From: Murinocardiopsis flavida | GTDB lineage: Bacteria > Actinomycetota > Actinomycetes > Streptosporangiales > Streptosporangiaceae | Assembly: GCF_003014485.1 (NCBI RefSeq) | Contig: NZ_PYGA01000012.1 | Span: forward strand, 170,619-234,618 | Length of the DNA: 64,000 nt | Direction: 5' to 3' | In this document: positions 16,379 to 25,220 of the stretch, piece by piece | Layout of the letters: each line of letters opens with the position of its first letter | Numbering within the stretch: position 1 is the first letter of the stretch | Notes under the pieces: generated by a model | What the model was told of the DNA's origin: nothing | What the model saw: the letters and a program-made list of their open reading frames with translations, nothing else | Databases searched by the model: none | Made by a program: the position numbers and the translations under genes

Positions 16379-17236
16379 ATGAGCGCGCTCTCCGGCAGCG
16401 TTTCGCGCGGCAGGCGCGCCCTCGGCGTGTGCGCCGTCGCCATGGCGGCCCTGCTCGGCGCGACCTCCTGCGGTGTCGCGCAGGGCGAGACCTCGACCAT
16501 CCTCGACGCCGACACCCTGCGCATCGGGGTGAAGGCCAACCAGCCGGGCCTCGGCCTGGAGGTCGGCGAAGGCAGGTTCGAGGGCTTCGACGTCGACGTC
16601 GCCACCTACGTCGCCAAGGAGCTGGGCTTCTCCGAGGACGACATCGAATGGCAGGCGGTGACCTCGGACCAGCGCGAGAAGGCCCTGGTGGACGGCGACG
16701 TCGACATGATCGCCGCCACGTACTCCATCACCCCGACCCGCAAGACCGAGGTCACCTTCGCCGGCGCGTACTACGTGGCGCATCAGGACGTCCTGGTACG
16801 GGCCGACGAGAACGCCGTCGACAACGTCCGCGACCTGAAGGGCCGCAACCTGTGCCAGGAGGCCGGGTCGAACTCCGGCGCGCGGGTGCGCGACGGGCTG
16901 GGGGTCGCGGCGAAGGTGACCGAGGCCGAGACCTACGCCGACTGCATCAAGGAGCTCGCGGCGGGCGACACCGACGCGGTCTCGACGGACGACCTGATCC
17001 TCGCCGGTTTCCTCGGTGAGGACCCCGACGCGTTCCGGTTCGTCAACGCGCCCTTCACCGACGAGAACTACGGGATCGGCCTGGCAAAGGGCGACCTCGG
17101 CGGCTGCGAGGCGGCGAACAAGGCCATCACCAAGATGTACCAGGACGGCACGGCCGCCGACCTGCTGAAGAAGTGGTTCGGCAAGACCGACCTGAATGTG
17201 CGCACCAGCGTCCCGCAGTTCGAGGGCTGTAGCTGA
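16379..17236 (+). CDS. glnH: GlnH-like amino-acid-binding lipoprotein
   Basis: 285 residues from ATG 16379 (AAAGGA upstream); ATG 16340 with AGGAGG gives 298 and is equally possible. The signal sequence ends in a lipobox-like LGATSC. The mature part is a type-3 periplasmic binding protein (DTLRIGVKANQPGL; FEGFDVDVATYVAKELG; DMIAATYSITPTR), the class that binds glutamate, glutamine or aspartate. No ABC transporter permease or ATPase gene is nearby, so it is a sensor subunit for the GlnX-like protein and the PknG-type kinase. Last gene of the operon. Confidence 0.88.
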   Translation: MSALSGSVSRGRRALGVCAVAMAALLGATSCGVAQGETSTILDADTLRIGVKANQPGLGLEVGEGRFEGFDVDVATYVAKELGFSEDDIEWQAVTSDQREKALVDGDVDMIAATYSITPTRKTEVTFAGAYYVAHQDVLVRADENAVDNVRDLKGRNLCQEAGSNSGARVRDGLGVAAKVTEAETYADCIKELAAGDTDAVSTDDLILAGFLGEDPDAFRFVNAPFTDENYGIGLAKGDLGGCEAANKAITKMYQDGTAADLLKKWFGKTDLNVRTSVPQFEGCS

Positions 17237-17257
17237 GCCGCAACCCGACCTGAAGCC

Positions 17258-17288
17258 GCGGCCGTCCACTCACCGAGCGGACGGCCGC
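17258..17288. terminator. Terminator of the signalling operon
   Basis: GCGGCCGTCC (17258-17267) pairs with GGACGGCCGC (17279-17288), a perfect 10-bp stem with an 11-base loop, 22 bases after the glnH-type stop. It lies between convergent genes and could serve both. Confidence 0.7.
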
Positions 17289-17359
17289 CGCGTGTTCGCG
17301 GGCGCCGCGCCGCCCTCCGCACCGCCGGTCTGCATGCGGCGAGGTGCTCCCGGGCGGGG

Positions 17360-18565
17360 TCAGGGCTCCGGGGCGGGGTCGGCGGGGTCCTCCCCGGGGA
17401 ACAGCGGCGGTGGGGCCGGGTAATGGGCCGGGGTCGCCGACAGGGTGATGGGGTTGCGCGGCAGCCGCACGTCGGGGGCACCGTCGCCGCGGGGGATGGC
17501 GACGACCGGCTCCAGCCCCAGGTCCTGCGCCAGGGAGAACGCCGCGGCGATGTCGTTGACGGGCCCGGACGGCACACCGGCCGCCGTCAGCTCTGCCGCC
17601 CACTGCGCGGTCCCCCGGTCGCGGAACCGCTCCTCAAGGAGCGCACGCAGCTCATCGCGGTGCGCCACCCGCTGCCCGTTGGTGGCGAACCGGGGGTCAC
17701 GCGCCAGCTCCGATATCCCCAGGCTGTGGACGAGCGCCGCGAATTGCCGGTCGTTGCCGACGGCGAGCGCCAGCGTCCCATCGGCGGTCGGGTAGGTGGC
17801 GTACGGGGCGATGCTGGGGTGGGCGTTGCCCATCCGCGCGGGCACCACGCCCGCTCCCGTGTAGGCGGCCGCCTGGTTGGACAGCGAGGCGAGCAGCGCC
17901 ATGAGCAGCTCCACCTCGACGCGCTGGCCGACGCCCGTCCTCTCCCTGTGCCGCAGCGCCGCGAGGATCCCGACGGTGGCGTACAGCCCGGCGATGACGT
18001 CGACCAGCGCCACCCCCACCTTCTGCGGCTCGCCGCCGGGGTCTCCCGTGACGCTCATCAACCCGCCCACCGCCTGGACGAGCAGGTCGTAGCCTGGCAG
18101 CGCCGCGCCGGCCCCCCGACCGAACGCGCTGATGGAGCAGTAGACGAGGGACGGGTGCGCCGCGTGCAGGTCCGCGTAGCCGAGCCCGAGGCGGTCCATC
18201 ACCCCGGGGCGGAAGTTCTCCACAAGGACGTCGGCGCCCGCGACGAGTTCCCGTGCGCGCCGCACGCCCTCGGGTGTGCCCAGGTCGAGCACCGCGCTGG
18301 TCTTGTTGCGGTTCACCGACAGGAAGTAGGTGGCCTCGCCGGTGGGGTCGTGCGGCGGTCCCCACGAGCGGGTGTCGTCGCCGGTCCCGGGGCGCTCGAC
18401 CTTGACGACGGTGGCGCCCAGGTCGGCCAGCACCATGGTCACCAGCGGCCCCGCCAGCACCCGCGAGAAGTCCACGATGGTGATCCCGTCGAGCGCGCCC
18501 GGCCGGAGCCCGCCGGGCCGGTCGCCGCTCCCGTACCGCGCTTCGCCGTCGGCGTCCCGCACCAT
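17360..18565 (-). CDS. CaiB/BaiF family CoA transferase (family III)
   Basis: 401 residues, close to the family norm. It moves CoA between acyl-CoA donors and carboxylic acids. Diagnostic parts are the N-terminal LDGITIVDFSRVLAGP, DLGATVVKVERPGTGD, LSVNRNKTSAVLDL, and LPGYDLLVQAVGG, where the Asp of GYD is the catalytic nucleophile in this family. GGAGGG precedes the start. It stands alone and the acid it uses cannot be read from context. The C-terminal tail is Pro-rich. Confidence 0.9.
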   Translation of the reverse strand: MVRDADGEARYGSGDRPGGLRPGALDGITIVDFSRVLAGPLVTMVLADLGATVVKVERPGTGDDTRSWGPPHDPTGEATYFLSVNRNKTSAVLDLGTPEGVRRARELVAGADVLVENFRPGVMDRLGLGYADLHAAHPSLVYCSISAFGRGAGAALPGYDLLVQAVGGLMSVTGDPGGEPQKVGVALVDVIAGLYATVGILAALRHRERTGVGQRVEVELLMALLASLSNQAAAYTGAGVVPARMGNAHPSIAPYATYPTADGTLALAVGNDRQFAALVHSLGISELARDPRFATNGQRVAHRDELRALLEERFRDRGTAQWAAELTAAGVPSGPVNDIAAAFSLAQDLGLEPVVAIPRGDGAPDVRLPRNPITLSATPAHYPAPPPLFPGEDPADPAPEP

Positions 18566-18787
18566 CAGCCCTCCGCCCGCCCGCGTCCGCGCCGCCGTGC
18601 CCGGCGGCCCGCCGTGGCGACGCTACCTCGGCCCGCTGCCGGCTGATCGCAGCGCCCCCCGTCGCGCCCCTGCCGTGCCCGATCCGCCGTGCCCCGATCC
18701 GCCACGCCCCCCTTCCCGCCCCATTCCGTCGCACCCCTGCCCTAGGCTCCTGGGGACCCGTACCGGCAGCGGAGCAGAGGAGGCCCG

Positions 18788-19189
18788 GTGGTCCCGGAGC
18801 AGATCATGGATGCCGCGCTGTGGTTCCCCGAAAGCGCCGAAGACGAGCCGTTCGGCCCGAACCTGCTGGTGTACCGGGTCGCCGACCGGATCTTCGCACT
18901 CATGCAGCCCGAGGACGGGCGCGCCATGCCCGCGCACCTGACCCTCAAGTGCGAACCCGCGCTCGCCCTGGAGCTGCGCGGCCAGTTCGGCGCGGTGATC
19001 CCCGGCTACCACGTCAACAAGAAGCACTGGAACAGTGTGCTGCTCGACGGCACGGTCCCCGACGACGAGATCGTGGAGATGCTGCGGCACTCCTACGAGC
19101 GGGTCGTGTCGGGGCTGCGCAAGGCCGACCGAGAACGGCTGCTCGCCGTCCTCGGCACCGACCTGCCGCCCGTCCCCGACCCGCCGTAG
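18788..19189 (+). CDS. MmcQ/YjbR-family protein
   Basis: 133 residues from a GTG at 18788 with AGGAGG six bases upstream. The pattern (AALWFPESAEDEPFGPN; FALMQPEDGR; ALTLKCEP-like strand; GYHVNKKHWNSVLLDG) is that of the MmcQ/YjbR-like fold, small single-domain proteins named DNA-binding from structural similarity. The biological role is not established. It ends 26 bases from the convergent VOC-protein gene. Confidence 0.85.
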   Translation: MVPEQIMDAALWFPESAEDEPFGPNLLVYRVADRIFALMQPEDGRAMPAHLTLKCEPALALELRGQFGAVIPGYHVNKKHWNSVLLDGTVPDDEIVEMLRHSYERVVSGLRKADRERLLAVLGTDLPPVPDPP

Positions 19190-19214
19190 TACCGGCCGCC
19201 CGCTGCGGTACCGC

Positions 19215-19631
19215 TCACGCCGTCCGCGCGGCGAGGACCTCCAGGTAGTGGGGGTTGTACATGACGCCGAGCACGTTGCCGAACGGGTCGACCACCGATG
19301 CGGTCACGAACCCCGCCTCGCGGTGCGTGATCGGCTGGTACTCCGTCGCCCCCAGCGACACCAGTCGCTCCACGGCCGCGGCGACGTCGTCGACGTGCCA
19401 GTACATGACCGCCCCGCCAGGGCCCGGCCGCGCGTCCGCCGGTGCGTAGTCCGTGCTGATCAGGCCCAGTTCATGCTGGTAGTCGCCGACCCGGAACTCG
19501 ACGTAGGCCGGCGGCAGGCCGTTCCCCGGCCGCTCGAAGTAGGCCTCGACCCCGAGCAGCTCGGTGTACCAGCGCCGTGCCGCGGCGACATCGTCCGCCC
19601 AGTAACTGACCGTGGTGAATCCGCGCAGCAT
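19215..19631 (-). CDS. VOC/glyoxalase-family protein
   Basis: 138 residues from the ATG at 19631 (GAGGGAGC upstream). Two beta-alpha-beta-beta-beta modules of the vicinal oxygen chelate fold are visible (FTTVSYWADDVAAARRWY ... LGLIST; VMYWHVDDVAAAVERL ... VDPFGNVLG). The end motif DPFGNVLG is typical. The substrate is unknown; members include glyoxalases, dioxygenases and resistance proteins. It is divergent from a WYL regulator gene 115 bases away, which probably controls it. Confidence 0.87.
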   Translation of the reverse strand: MLRGFTTVSYWADDVAAARRWYTELLGVEAYFERPGNGLPPAYVEFRVGDYQHELGLISTDYAPADARPGPGGAVMYWHVDDVAAAVERLVSLGATEYQPITHREAGFVTASVVDPFGNVLGVMYNPHYLEVLAARTA

Positions 19632-19745
19632 GATCGCTCCCTCGTGTCCGGCCCGAAGACCCCGGTGATCTCCGCGGCTTCCCGAAGAGGACACTAGGAG
19701 GGCTCGCGGAAGCTCCGGTTCCGCAAGGAAGGGAAGGTCCGACCG

Positions 19746-20732
19746 ATGCTGGAGACCTCGGTCCGCCTGATGCGGCTCCTGTCACTGCTCCAGGCGCGCC
19801 GCGCGTGGCCGGGCCCCGAACTCGCGGGCCGGCTCGGCGTGACCACCCGCACCGTCCGCAACGACATGGAGCGGCTGCGCCTCCTCGGCTACGAGGTGAC
19901 CTCGAGCCCGGGCACGGCCGGCGGCTACCGGCTCGGCGCCGGGCACGCCCTGCCGCCCCTGCTGCTGGACGAGGACGAGACCGTCGCGGTCGCCGTCGGC
20001 CTGCGCTCCGCGGCCGGCGGATCCGTCACCGGCATCGAGGACACCTCGCTCCAGGCGCTGGCGAAACTGGAGCAGACGCTGCCCGCGCGGCTCCGCGCCA
20101 GGGTCGACGCCCTCCGCGCGGCCACCGTCTCCGCCGCGAAGAGCGGGCCCACGGTCGCCCCGGCCACGCTGACCGCCATCGCCGACGCCGCGCGCCGCTG
20201 CGAGCGGCTGCGGTTCGACTACCTGGACCGCCGGGGCACGACGTCCCTGCGCCAGGTCGAGCCGCACCGCCTCGTCCACACCGGGCACCGCTGGTACCTG
20301 CTCGCCTGGGACACCGAACGCGACGACTGGCGCACCTTCCGCGCCGACCGGATCCGCCCGCGCCACCCCAACGGGCCCCGATACGTCCCCCGCGAACCCC
20401 CCGACGGCGACGCCGCCGCCCACGTCCTGCGCGGCCTGGGCCTGCTCGCGTGGCAGCACCGGGCCCGCGTGCGGTTCCACGCGCCCGCGGAGACCGTCGC
20501 CGAGCGCATCACCCCGGGCGCCGGGATCCTCAGCGTGCTCGACTCCGAGACCTGCCTCCTCCAGACCGGCAGTGACTCGCTGCACGACCTCGCGTCCTTC
20601 CTCGGGGCGCTCGACATCGCCTTCACCGTGCTCGACCCGCCGGAGCTGCGCGCCCACCTGGGGCGCCTCGCCGCGCGCTACGGTGACGCCGCCCGCGAAC
20701 CGGCCGACGGCGCCAACACGCCCGCGGCGTAG
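19746..20732 (+). CDS. YafY-type regulator with HTH and WYL domain
   Basis: 328 residues. The N-terminal winged HTH (LLQARRAWPGPELAGRLGVT, TRTVRNDMERLRLLGY) is followed by the WYL domain: FDYLDRRGTTSLRQVEPHRL, then the conserved WYLLAWD and the WRTFRADRI strand. WYL domains bind small ligands or nucleic acids. It is divergent from the VOC-protein gene, an arrangement in which such regulators usually control the neighbour. Confidence 0.9.
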   Translation: MLETSVRLMRLLSLLQARRAWPGPELAGRLGVTTRTVRNDMERLRLLGYEVTSSPGTAGGYRLGAGHALPPLLLDEDETVAVAVGLRSAAGGSVTGIEDTSLQALAKLEQTLPARLRARVDALRAATVSAAKSGPTVAPATLTAIADAARRCERLRFDYLDRRGTTSLRQVEPHRLVHTGHRWYLLAWDTERDDWRTFRADRIRPRHPNGPRYVPREPPDGDAAAHVLRGLGLLAWQHRARVRFHAPAETVAERITPGAGILSVLDSETCLLQTGSDSLHDLASFLGALDIAFTVLDPPELRAHLGRLAARYGDAAREPADGANTPAA

Positions 20733-20745
20733 CGGACCCGTGCAG

Positions 20746-21411
20746 CTACCCGCGCCCCGCCGCCCCGCTGATGGTGCGGTACGGGCCGATCCGATGGCAC
20801 AGCAGGACGAACGCCGCGCCGGCGACCACGGCGAGCACGACCGCGGCCGCCACCGCCAGCTGCCACCGCGCGGCGGGGACCCCGGCGTCGTGGGTGCCCC
20901 GCGGCCCGCCGCCCGCCGCGGCCCCAGCGGGGAGCAGGTTGGCGTCCGACGCGCACACCAGCGGCCGGGTTCCGGCGCCCCGTGTCGCGCACGCGGTGGC
21001 CGTGGCGCGCCAGACGTCGGCGTCCGAGGCGCCCATGCGCGCACGCACCGTGTACTCGACCTCGGCACCGGCGGGGAGGTCCGCCGCCCAGGAGACCCCG
21101 GTGTCCGTCCGGGCGCCCTCCGGGGCGTGGTCGAGGAGCGCCATCCCCACCGGCAGGGTCTGGTGGACGGCGACCCCTTCGACGTCCTCGGCGCCGTCAT
21201 TGCGGAGGGTGATCCGGTAGGTGGTGTGGTCGCCCTTGGCCATCGTGTCGAGCGTGTCGGACACCGCGATGGACAGGGCGGGCCGCCCGGCGGTCGCCGG
21301 CCCGCCGTCGGCCACCGCGGGCGCGGCGAATCCCCACGCCAGGACCGCGGCGGTGGCCACCGTCCGGATCGGGGCACGCGGCACCGCGGCACCGTTCCGG
21401 TACAGGACCAT
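20746..21411 (-). CDS. Secreted, membrane-anchored DUF11-like surface protein
   Basis: 221 residues from ATG 21411 (GGAGGGG upstream). A signal peptide ends at about APAVADG (residue 36). One Ig-like DUF11 domain follows (LSIAVSDTLDTMAKGDHTTY, then RNDGAEDVEGVAV, then LPVGMALL). A single C-terminal membrane helix (about 187-208) with a basic end anchors it. No LPxTG motif. It is probably displayed on the cell surface; its partner is unknown. Confidence 0.75.
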   Translation of the reverse strand: MVLYRNGAAVPRAPIRTVATAAVLAWGFAAPAVADGGPATAGRPALSIAVSDTLDTMAKGDHTTYRITLRNDGAEDVEGVAVHQTLPVGMALLDHAPEGARTDTGVSWAADLPAGAEVEYTVRARMGASDADVWRATATACATRGAGTRPLVCASDANLLPAGAAAGGGPRGTHDAGVPAARWQLAVAAAVVLAVVAGAAFVLLCHRIGPYRTISGAAGRG

Positions 21412-21524
21412 CGCCCCTCCACTCCCCCGCGGCGAACACGCCACCCAAATAGTAACTCTCAGTAATCGTCTGGTTGACGAACGCGCCCCCTGGCGCGTGT
21501 GTCGCGCAGAAAGAGGCCGAAACC

Positions 21525-22436
21525 ATGGACACAGTGGAGTTCGAGTTCGACGACGATCCCGACCGCGTCGACCGGGACGCCGTCTGGGCGTTCCTGTCCG
21601 AGCACGCCTATTGGGGTCGCGCCCGCACCCGTGCGGACGTCGAGGCGCAGCTCGACTCCGCGTGGCGGGTGGTCGGCTGCTACCGGGCGGACTCCGGCGC
21701 GATGGTGGGGTTCGCCCGCGCGTTCGGCGACGGCGCCACCTGCTACCTCGCCGACGTGTTCGTGGCGCACGCCGCACGGGGCCGCGGATTCGGCGGCGGA
21801 CTGGTGCGGGCCATGATCGAGGACGGGCCGGGGCGCGGCGCCCGCTGGCTGCTGCACACCGCCGACGCGCACGGGCTGTACCACCGGTTCGGCTTCGCGC
21901 CGCCCGACGGCACCCTCCTCGAACGCCCGCGCGGCCACCACCCCACTGCGGCCGCCGCCGGCCCTGCCGCCCCCGCCGCGCCGGCCCAGGTGCACCGGGA
22001 GTTCGACGCGCGGGTCCTGGTGCGCCTCGGCGCCGCGCTGGACGCGGCGGCGCCCCCGTCCCTGCGGGTCGGCGTGCGCCTGCCGGTCGACCTCGGCGGG
22101 GGCGCGATGGCATCACCGGACCTGGTGGTCTACGCGCCCGGCCCCGCCGACGACCCCGCCCGCATGCACCGCCCCGCGCGCGACGTCGTCCTCGCCGTCG
22201 ACGTCGACTCGGCGCCCGACCGCGCCCCCGGCCCTGACGCGGCACCCCACTCCTACGCCGCGGCGGGGATCCCGCACGTGTGGCGGCTCCGACGCGGCAA
22301 CGGGGCGCCCGTGCTGGCGGCGGACGCCCTCGACCCCGGCACCGGGCGCCACGTCGAGACCGCCCGCGCCCACCGCACCCTCAGCGTCGACAGCCCCTTC
22401 CCCGTCACCGTCGACGTCGCGGCCCTCTACGCCTGA
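21525..22436 (+). CDS. GNAT N-acetyltransferase fused to a degenerate Uma2-like domain
   Basis: 303 residues. Residues 1-135 are a GNAT domain: acyl-CoA loop AAHAARGRGFGGGLVRAMIE, C-terminal strand LYHRFGFAPP. After an Ala/Pro linker, residues 155-303 resemble the Uma2/DUF820 PD-(D/E)xK-like fold (SPDLVVYAPG; VVLAVDVDS; HSYAAAGIPHVWRL). The usual Glu of EVxS is Asp here and the following Lys is not evident, so nuclease activity is doubtful. A combination of the two domains in one chain is unusual. The first domain is clear, the second is an inference from the motif order. Confidence 0.72.
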   Translation: MDTVEFEFDDDPDRVDRDAVWAFLSEHAYWGRARTRADVEAQLDSAWRVVGCYRADSGAMVGFARAFGDGATCYLADVFVAHAARGRGFGGGLVRAMIEDGPGRGARWLLHTADAHGLYHRFGFAPPDGTLLERPRGHHPTAAAAGPAAPAAPAQVHREFDARVLVRLGAALDAAAPPSLRVGVRLPVDLGGGAMASPDLVVYAPGPADDPARMHRPARDVVLAVDVDSAPDRAPGPDAAPHSYAAAGIPHVWRLRRGNGAPVLAADALDPGTGRHVETARAHRTLSVDSPFPVTVDVAALYA

Positions 22437-22458
22437 CGAGGGCCGCCGCGTCGCACGG

Positions 22459-23031
22459 TCAGCCGAGGCGCTCGGCGAGGCCCTGGTATTCGACCACCAG
22501 GCCGTCGCGGTCGACGGTCAGCTCGAACGCCCCGAACTCGGGGTCGCTGTACTGGTAGCGGTCGCGGCCGCCCGCCGGCGTGCGGCGCGTGTAGCGCTGG
22601 GTCATGCGCCGCACGTCGAGGCTCGGCACGTCGATCCAGACCACCGCGACGTCCCGGTACTCGTAGGGGGCGATACCGAGCCGCCGGATGGGCAGCGTGT
22701 TGGTGAGCGGCACCGCGGCGACGTCGACGTCCACGCAGCCGTCGAGCCGCGGCACGCGCGCACCGTCGACGGTCCACTGCCCGCCGCGCGCGCTCAGCCG
22801 GACCGTGCGGACCCCCTCGGCCGACAGCACCTCCACCTCCGCCTCGCGCGTGACCCACGCCAGGTCGGTGCGGACGGTGAACCGGCAGGAGTACCGCTGC
22901 GCGGCGTCGGCCACCATCTCGGCGCCCTCCAGGCGGTACCCGTCGGGCTCCGCGATCAGCGAACCGAGTCCCGATCCCACGGGCACATCGATGCGGCGCC
23001 ACGCGACGGGGTGTTCGCTCATGTCGGCCAT
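22459..23031 (-). CDS. Putative glycolipid-binding domain protein
   Basis: 190 residues from ATG 23031; ATG 23022 gives 187. The sequence is beta-rich (YRLEGAEMVADAAQRYSCRF; LDGCVDVDVAAVPLTNTLPI; YRDVAVVWIDVPSLDVRRMT; QRYTRR) and matches the actinobacterial family annotated as putative glycolipid-binding. No signal peptide. The function is not established; an isolated gene convergent with the GNAT gene. Confidence 0.75.
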   Translation of the reverse strand: MADMSEHPVAWRRIDVPVGSGLGSLIAEPDGYRLEGAEMVADAAQRYSCRFTVRTDLAWVTREAEVEVLSAEGVRTVRLSARGGQWTVDGARVPRLDGCVDVDVAAVPLTNTLPIRRLGIAPYEYRDVAVVWIDVPSLDVRRMTQRYTRRTPAGGRDRYQYSDPEFGAFELTVDRDGLVVEYQGLAERLG

Positions 23032-23200
23032 GGGCACCGTTCTACCAACGGAGGCCCTCGGGCCGTAACCCTCGGCGCGCCCGCGATCACCACCGCTCAC
23101 CCCTACCGGGCACGCGGGAACCGACAGGATGCCCCTCGCGTCTCACCCCGCGCGGCGGCACCAGCGCGTCCCCGCACCCACCCGACAGGAGGAATCCACC

Positions 23201-23896
23201 GTGGACCAGCTACCGGCGCCCCGGCGCCCGGGCGGGCCGTGGCCGGCGGCCGACGCCGCGTTCGTCAACTCGGGCGCCAGCGGGATCGGCTGCGTCCTCG
23301 CGGGGGTCGGGGCGCTGCTGTTCCTCACGGCCTGCGCCGCGGCGGGGGCGATCTGGCCGGAGTCCGTGCTGACCAACGGCGGGGCCGGCGGCGAGCGGAT
23401 CATCGCGACGGTCATCGCCGTGTTCTTCGGAGCGATCTCGCTGCTCGTGCTCCTCATGCTGCCGGCGGCCCTGCGCACGCACGGCCTCGCTGTCGACGGC
23501 CACGGCCTCTGGTACGTCATGCGGCAAGGGGCGGAACTGGTGCCGTGGGCGCAGGTGCGCGCCATCGGCGGCAGCTACACGATGTCGGCGAAGGGGGTCT
23601 CGACCAGCCTGGGACAGGCCGCCGGCAAGGCCATCGCCGAGGCCGCCCTCACCGACAACGGACGCCAGCACTTCGCTGTGGAGGTCTTCCTGAACGACCC
23701 CGCATTCGTCGCGGGGCGGCGGCGCAACCGCCTCGCGCTGCTGCACGCCGCAACGGAGAAGGAGCCGCCGCCCGCACCGGGCCTGCCGGGCGCGCGGCTG
23801 CGCATCGTCATCCGCGGTATCGGCGACTACCGGCAGATGGCGGCGCACCTGCACCAGACGGCGCCCCACCTGTGGATCGGCGAATACCGGCGCTGA
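23201..23896 (+). CDS. Uncharacterised two-helix membrane protein
   Basis: 231 residues from a GTG at 23201 with AGGAGG nine bases upstream. Two hydrophobic segments, about 28-53 and 68-90, are followed by a cytoplasmic beta-rich domain of about 100-230 (VDGHGLWYVMRQGAELVPW; RLRIVIRGIGDY). The layout resembles membrane proteins with a PH-like C-terminal part, but I do not recognise the family. No neighbour explains it. Confidence 0.7.
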   Translation: MDQLPAPRRPGGPWPAADAAFVNSGASGIGCVLAGVGALLFLTACAAAGAIWPESVLTNGGAGGERIIATVIAVFFGAISLLVLLMLPAALRTHGLAVDGHGLWYVMRQGAELVPWAQVRAIGGSYTMSAKGVSTSLGQAAGKAIAEAALTDNGRQHFAVEVFLNDPAFVAGRRRNRLALLHAATEKEPPPAPGLPGARLRIVIRGIGDYRQMAAHLHQTAPHLWIGEYRR

Positions 23897-23944
23897 GGCC
23901 GCGGGGCGCGCCCGGGCGCATCGGCCCCGCCCGGCGGACAAAGC

Positions 23945-23970
23945 CGGCGCCCTGCCGAAGCAGGGCGCCG
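23945..23970. terminator. Hairpin terminator between convergent genes
   Basis: CGGCGCCCTGC (23945-23955), loop CGAA, GCAGGGCGCCG (23960-23970): a perfect 11-bp stem with a stable tetraloop. It separates the membrane-protein gene (plus) from nrdB (minus). Confidence 0.8.
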
Positions 23971-24050
23971 ACGGGGGGAGCGCGTCCGCCTCCCGAAACG
24001 GCAGGGCTCCCCCTCCGCCGAAGAGGGAACCCGGCCGGGTCTCAAGCGGG

Positions 24051-25142
24051 TCAGTCCCAGTCCAGGCCGCCGCCGGTCTGGTACTCGATGACCCGGGTCT
24101 CGAAGAAGTTCTTCTCCTTCGTCAGGTCCATCATCTCCGACATCCACGGGAACGGGTTCTCCGCCGCCCCGAAGATGGGGGCGAGGCCGATCTGCTCCGC
24201 CCTGCGGTCGGTGATGAAGTGCATGTACTGCTCGCACAGCTCCGCGTTCAGGCCGAGGATGCCGCGCGGCATGGTCTCGCGGCCGTAGGCGATCTCCAGT
24301 GCGCACGCCTCCGTGAGCATGGTGCGGATCTCGGCCTGGAACTCCGCCGTCCACAGGTGCGGGTTCTCGATCTTGATCTGGTTGATGACGTCGATGCCGA
24401 AGTTCAGGTGGATCGACTCGTCGCGCAGGATGTACTGGTACTGCTCGGCGATGCCGATCATCTTGTTGCGCCGCCCCAGCGAGAGGATCTGCGCGAACCC
24501 GGTGTAGAACCACATCCCCTCGAAGATCACGTAGAACGCCACGAGGTCGCGCAGGAACGCCTGGTCGGCCTCTTGCGTACCGGTCTGGAAGTCGGGGTCC
24601 TCCAGGTTCTGGGTGTAGCGCAGCGCCCACGCGTCCTTCTCCGTGATGGAGGGGATCTCGCGGTACATGTTGAACAGCTCGCCCTCGTCCAGGCCGAGGC
24701 TCTCGCAGATGTACTGGAAGGTGTGCGTGTGCACGGCCTCCTCGAACGCCTGGCGCAGCAGGTACTGGCGGCATTCGGGGTTGGTGAGGTGCCGGTACAC
24801 GGCGAGCACGATGTTGTTGGCGACCAGCGACTCCGCTGTGGCGAAGAAGCCGAGGTTGCGCTTGAGCATGAGGCGCTCGTCCTCGGTGAGGCCGTCGCGC
24901 GACTTCCACAGCGCGATGTCGGCCTGCATCGCCACTTCGGTGGGCATCCAGTGGTTGTTGCACCCGGCCAGGTACTTGTCCCAGGCCCAGGTGTACTTCA
25001 GCGGGAGGAGCTGGTTGACGTCGGCGCGGGAGTTGATCATCGCCTTGTCGGCGACGTCGACCCGCCCGGCGTCGCGCTGGATCTCGCCGAGGCCGGTGGA
25101 GTCGGCCGGGTCGGCGGGGGGCGAAACGGATTCGGTGGTCAT
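24051..25142 (-). CDS. nrdB: Ribonucleoside-diphosphate reductase beta subunit, class Ic-like
   Basis: 363 residues. It supplies the radical-generating metal site of aerobic ribonucleotide reductase, which makes deoxynucleotides. Metal-ligand positions are E104 (ATAESLV), E135 and H138 ([10 protein letters not shown]), and a later EGMWF...ESIHLNF set. The residue where class Ia and Ib enzymes carry the radical Tyr is F142, seven after E135, and the first ligand is Glu rather than Asp. Both traits are those of class Ic (Chlamydia-type) enzymes, which use a Mn/Fe centre. It lies 78 bases after nrdA in one operon under the cobalamin riboswitch. Confidence 0.95.
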   Translation of the reverse strand: MTTESVSPPADPADSTGLGEIQRDAGRVDVADKAMINSRADVNQLLPLKYTWAWDKYLAGCNNHWMPTEVAMQADIALWKSRDGLTEDERLMLKRNLGFFATAESLVANNIVLAVYRHLTNPECRQYLLRQAFEEAVHTHTFQYICESLGLDEGELFNMYREIPSITEKDAWALRYTQNLEDPDFQTGTQEADQAFLRDLVAFYVIFEGMWFYTGFAQILSLGRRNKMIGIAEQYQYILRDESIHLNFGIDVINQIKIENPHLWTAEFQAEIRTMLTEACALEIAYGRETMPRGILGLNAELCEQYMHFITDRRAEQIGLAPIFGAAENPFPWMSEMMDLTKEKNFFETRVIEYQTGGGLDWD

Positions 25143-25220
25143 CGAGGCTGGTCTCTCATCGGATCGGTGCGCGGGGCCCGCCCCGGGCGCGCAGGCCCGG
25201 GGCGGGCGGGGGCGGCGGGT

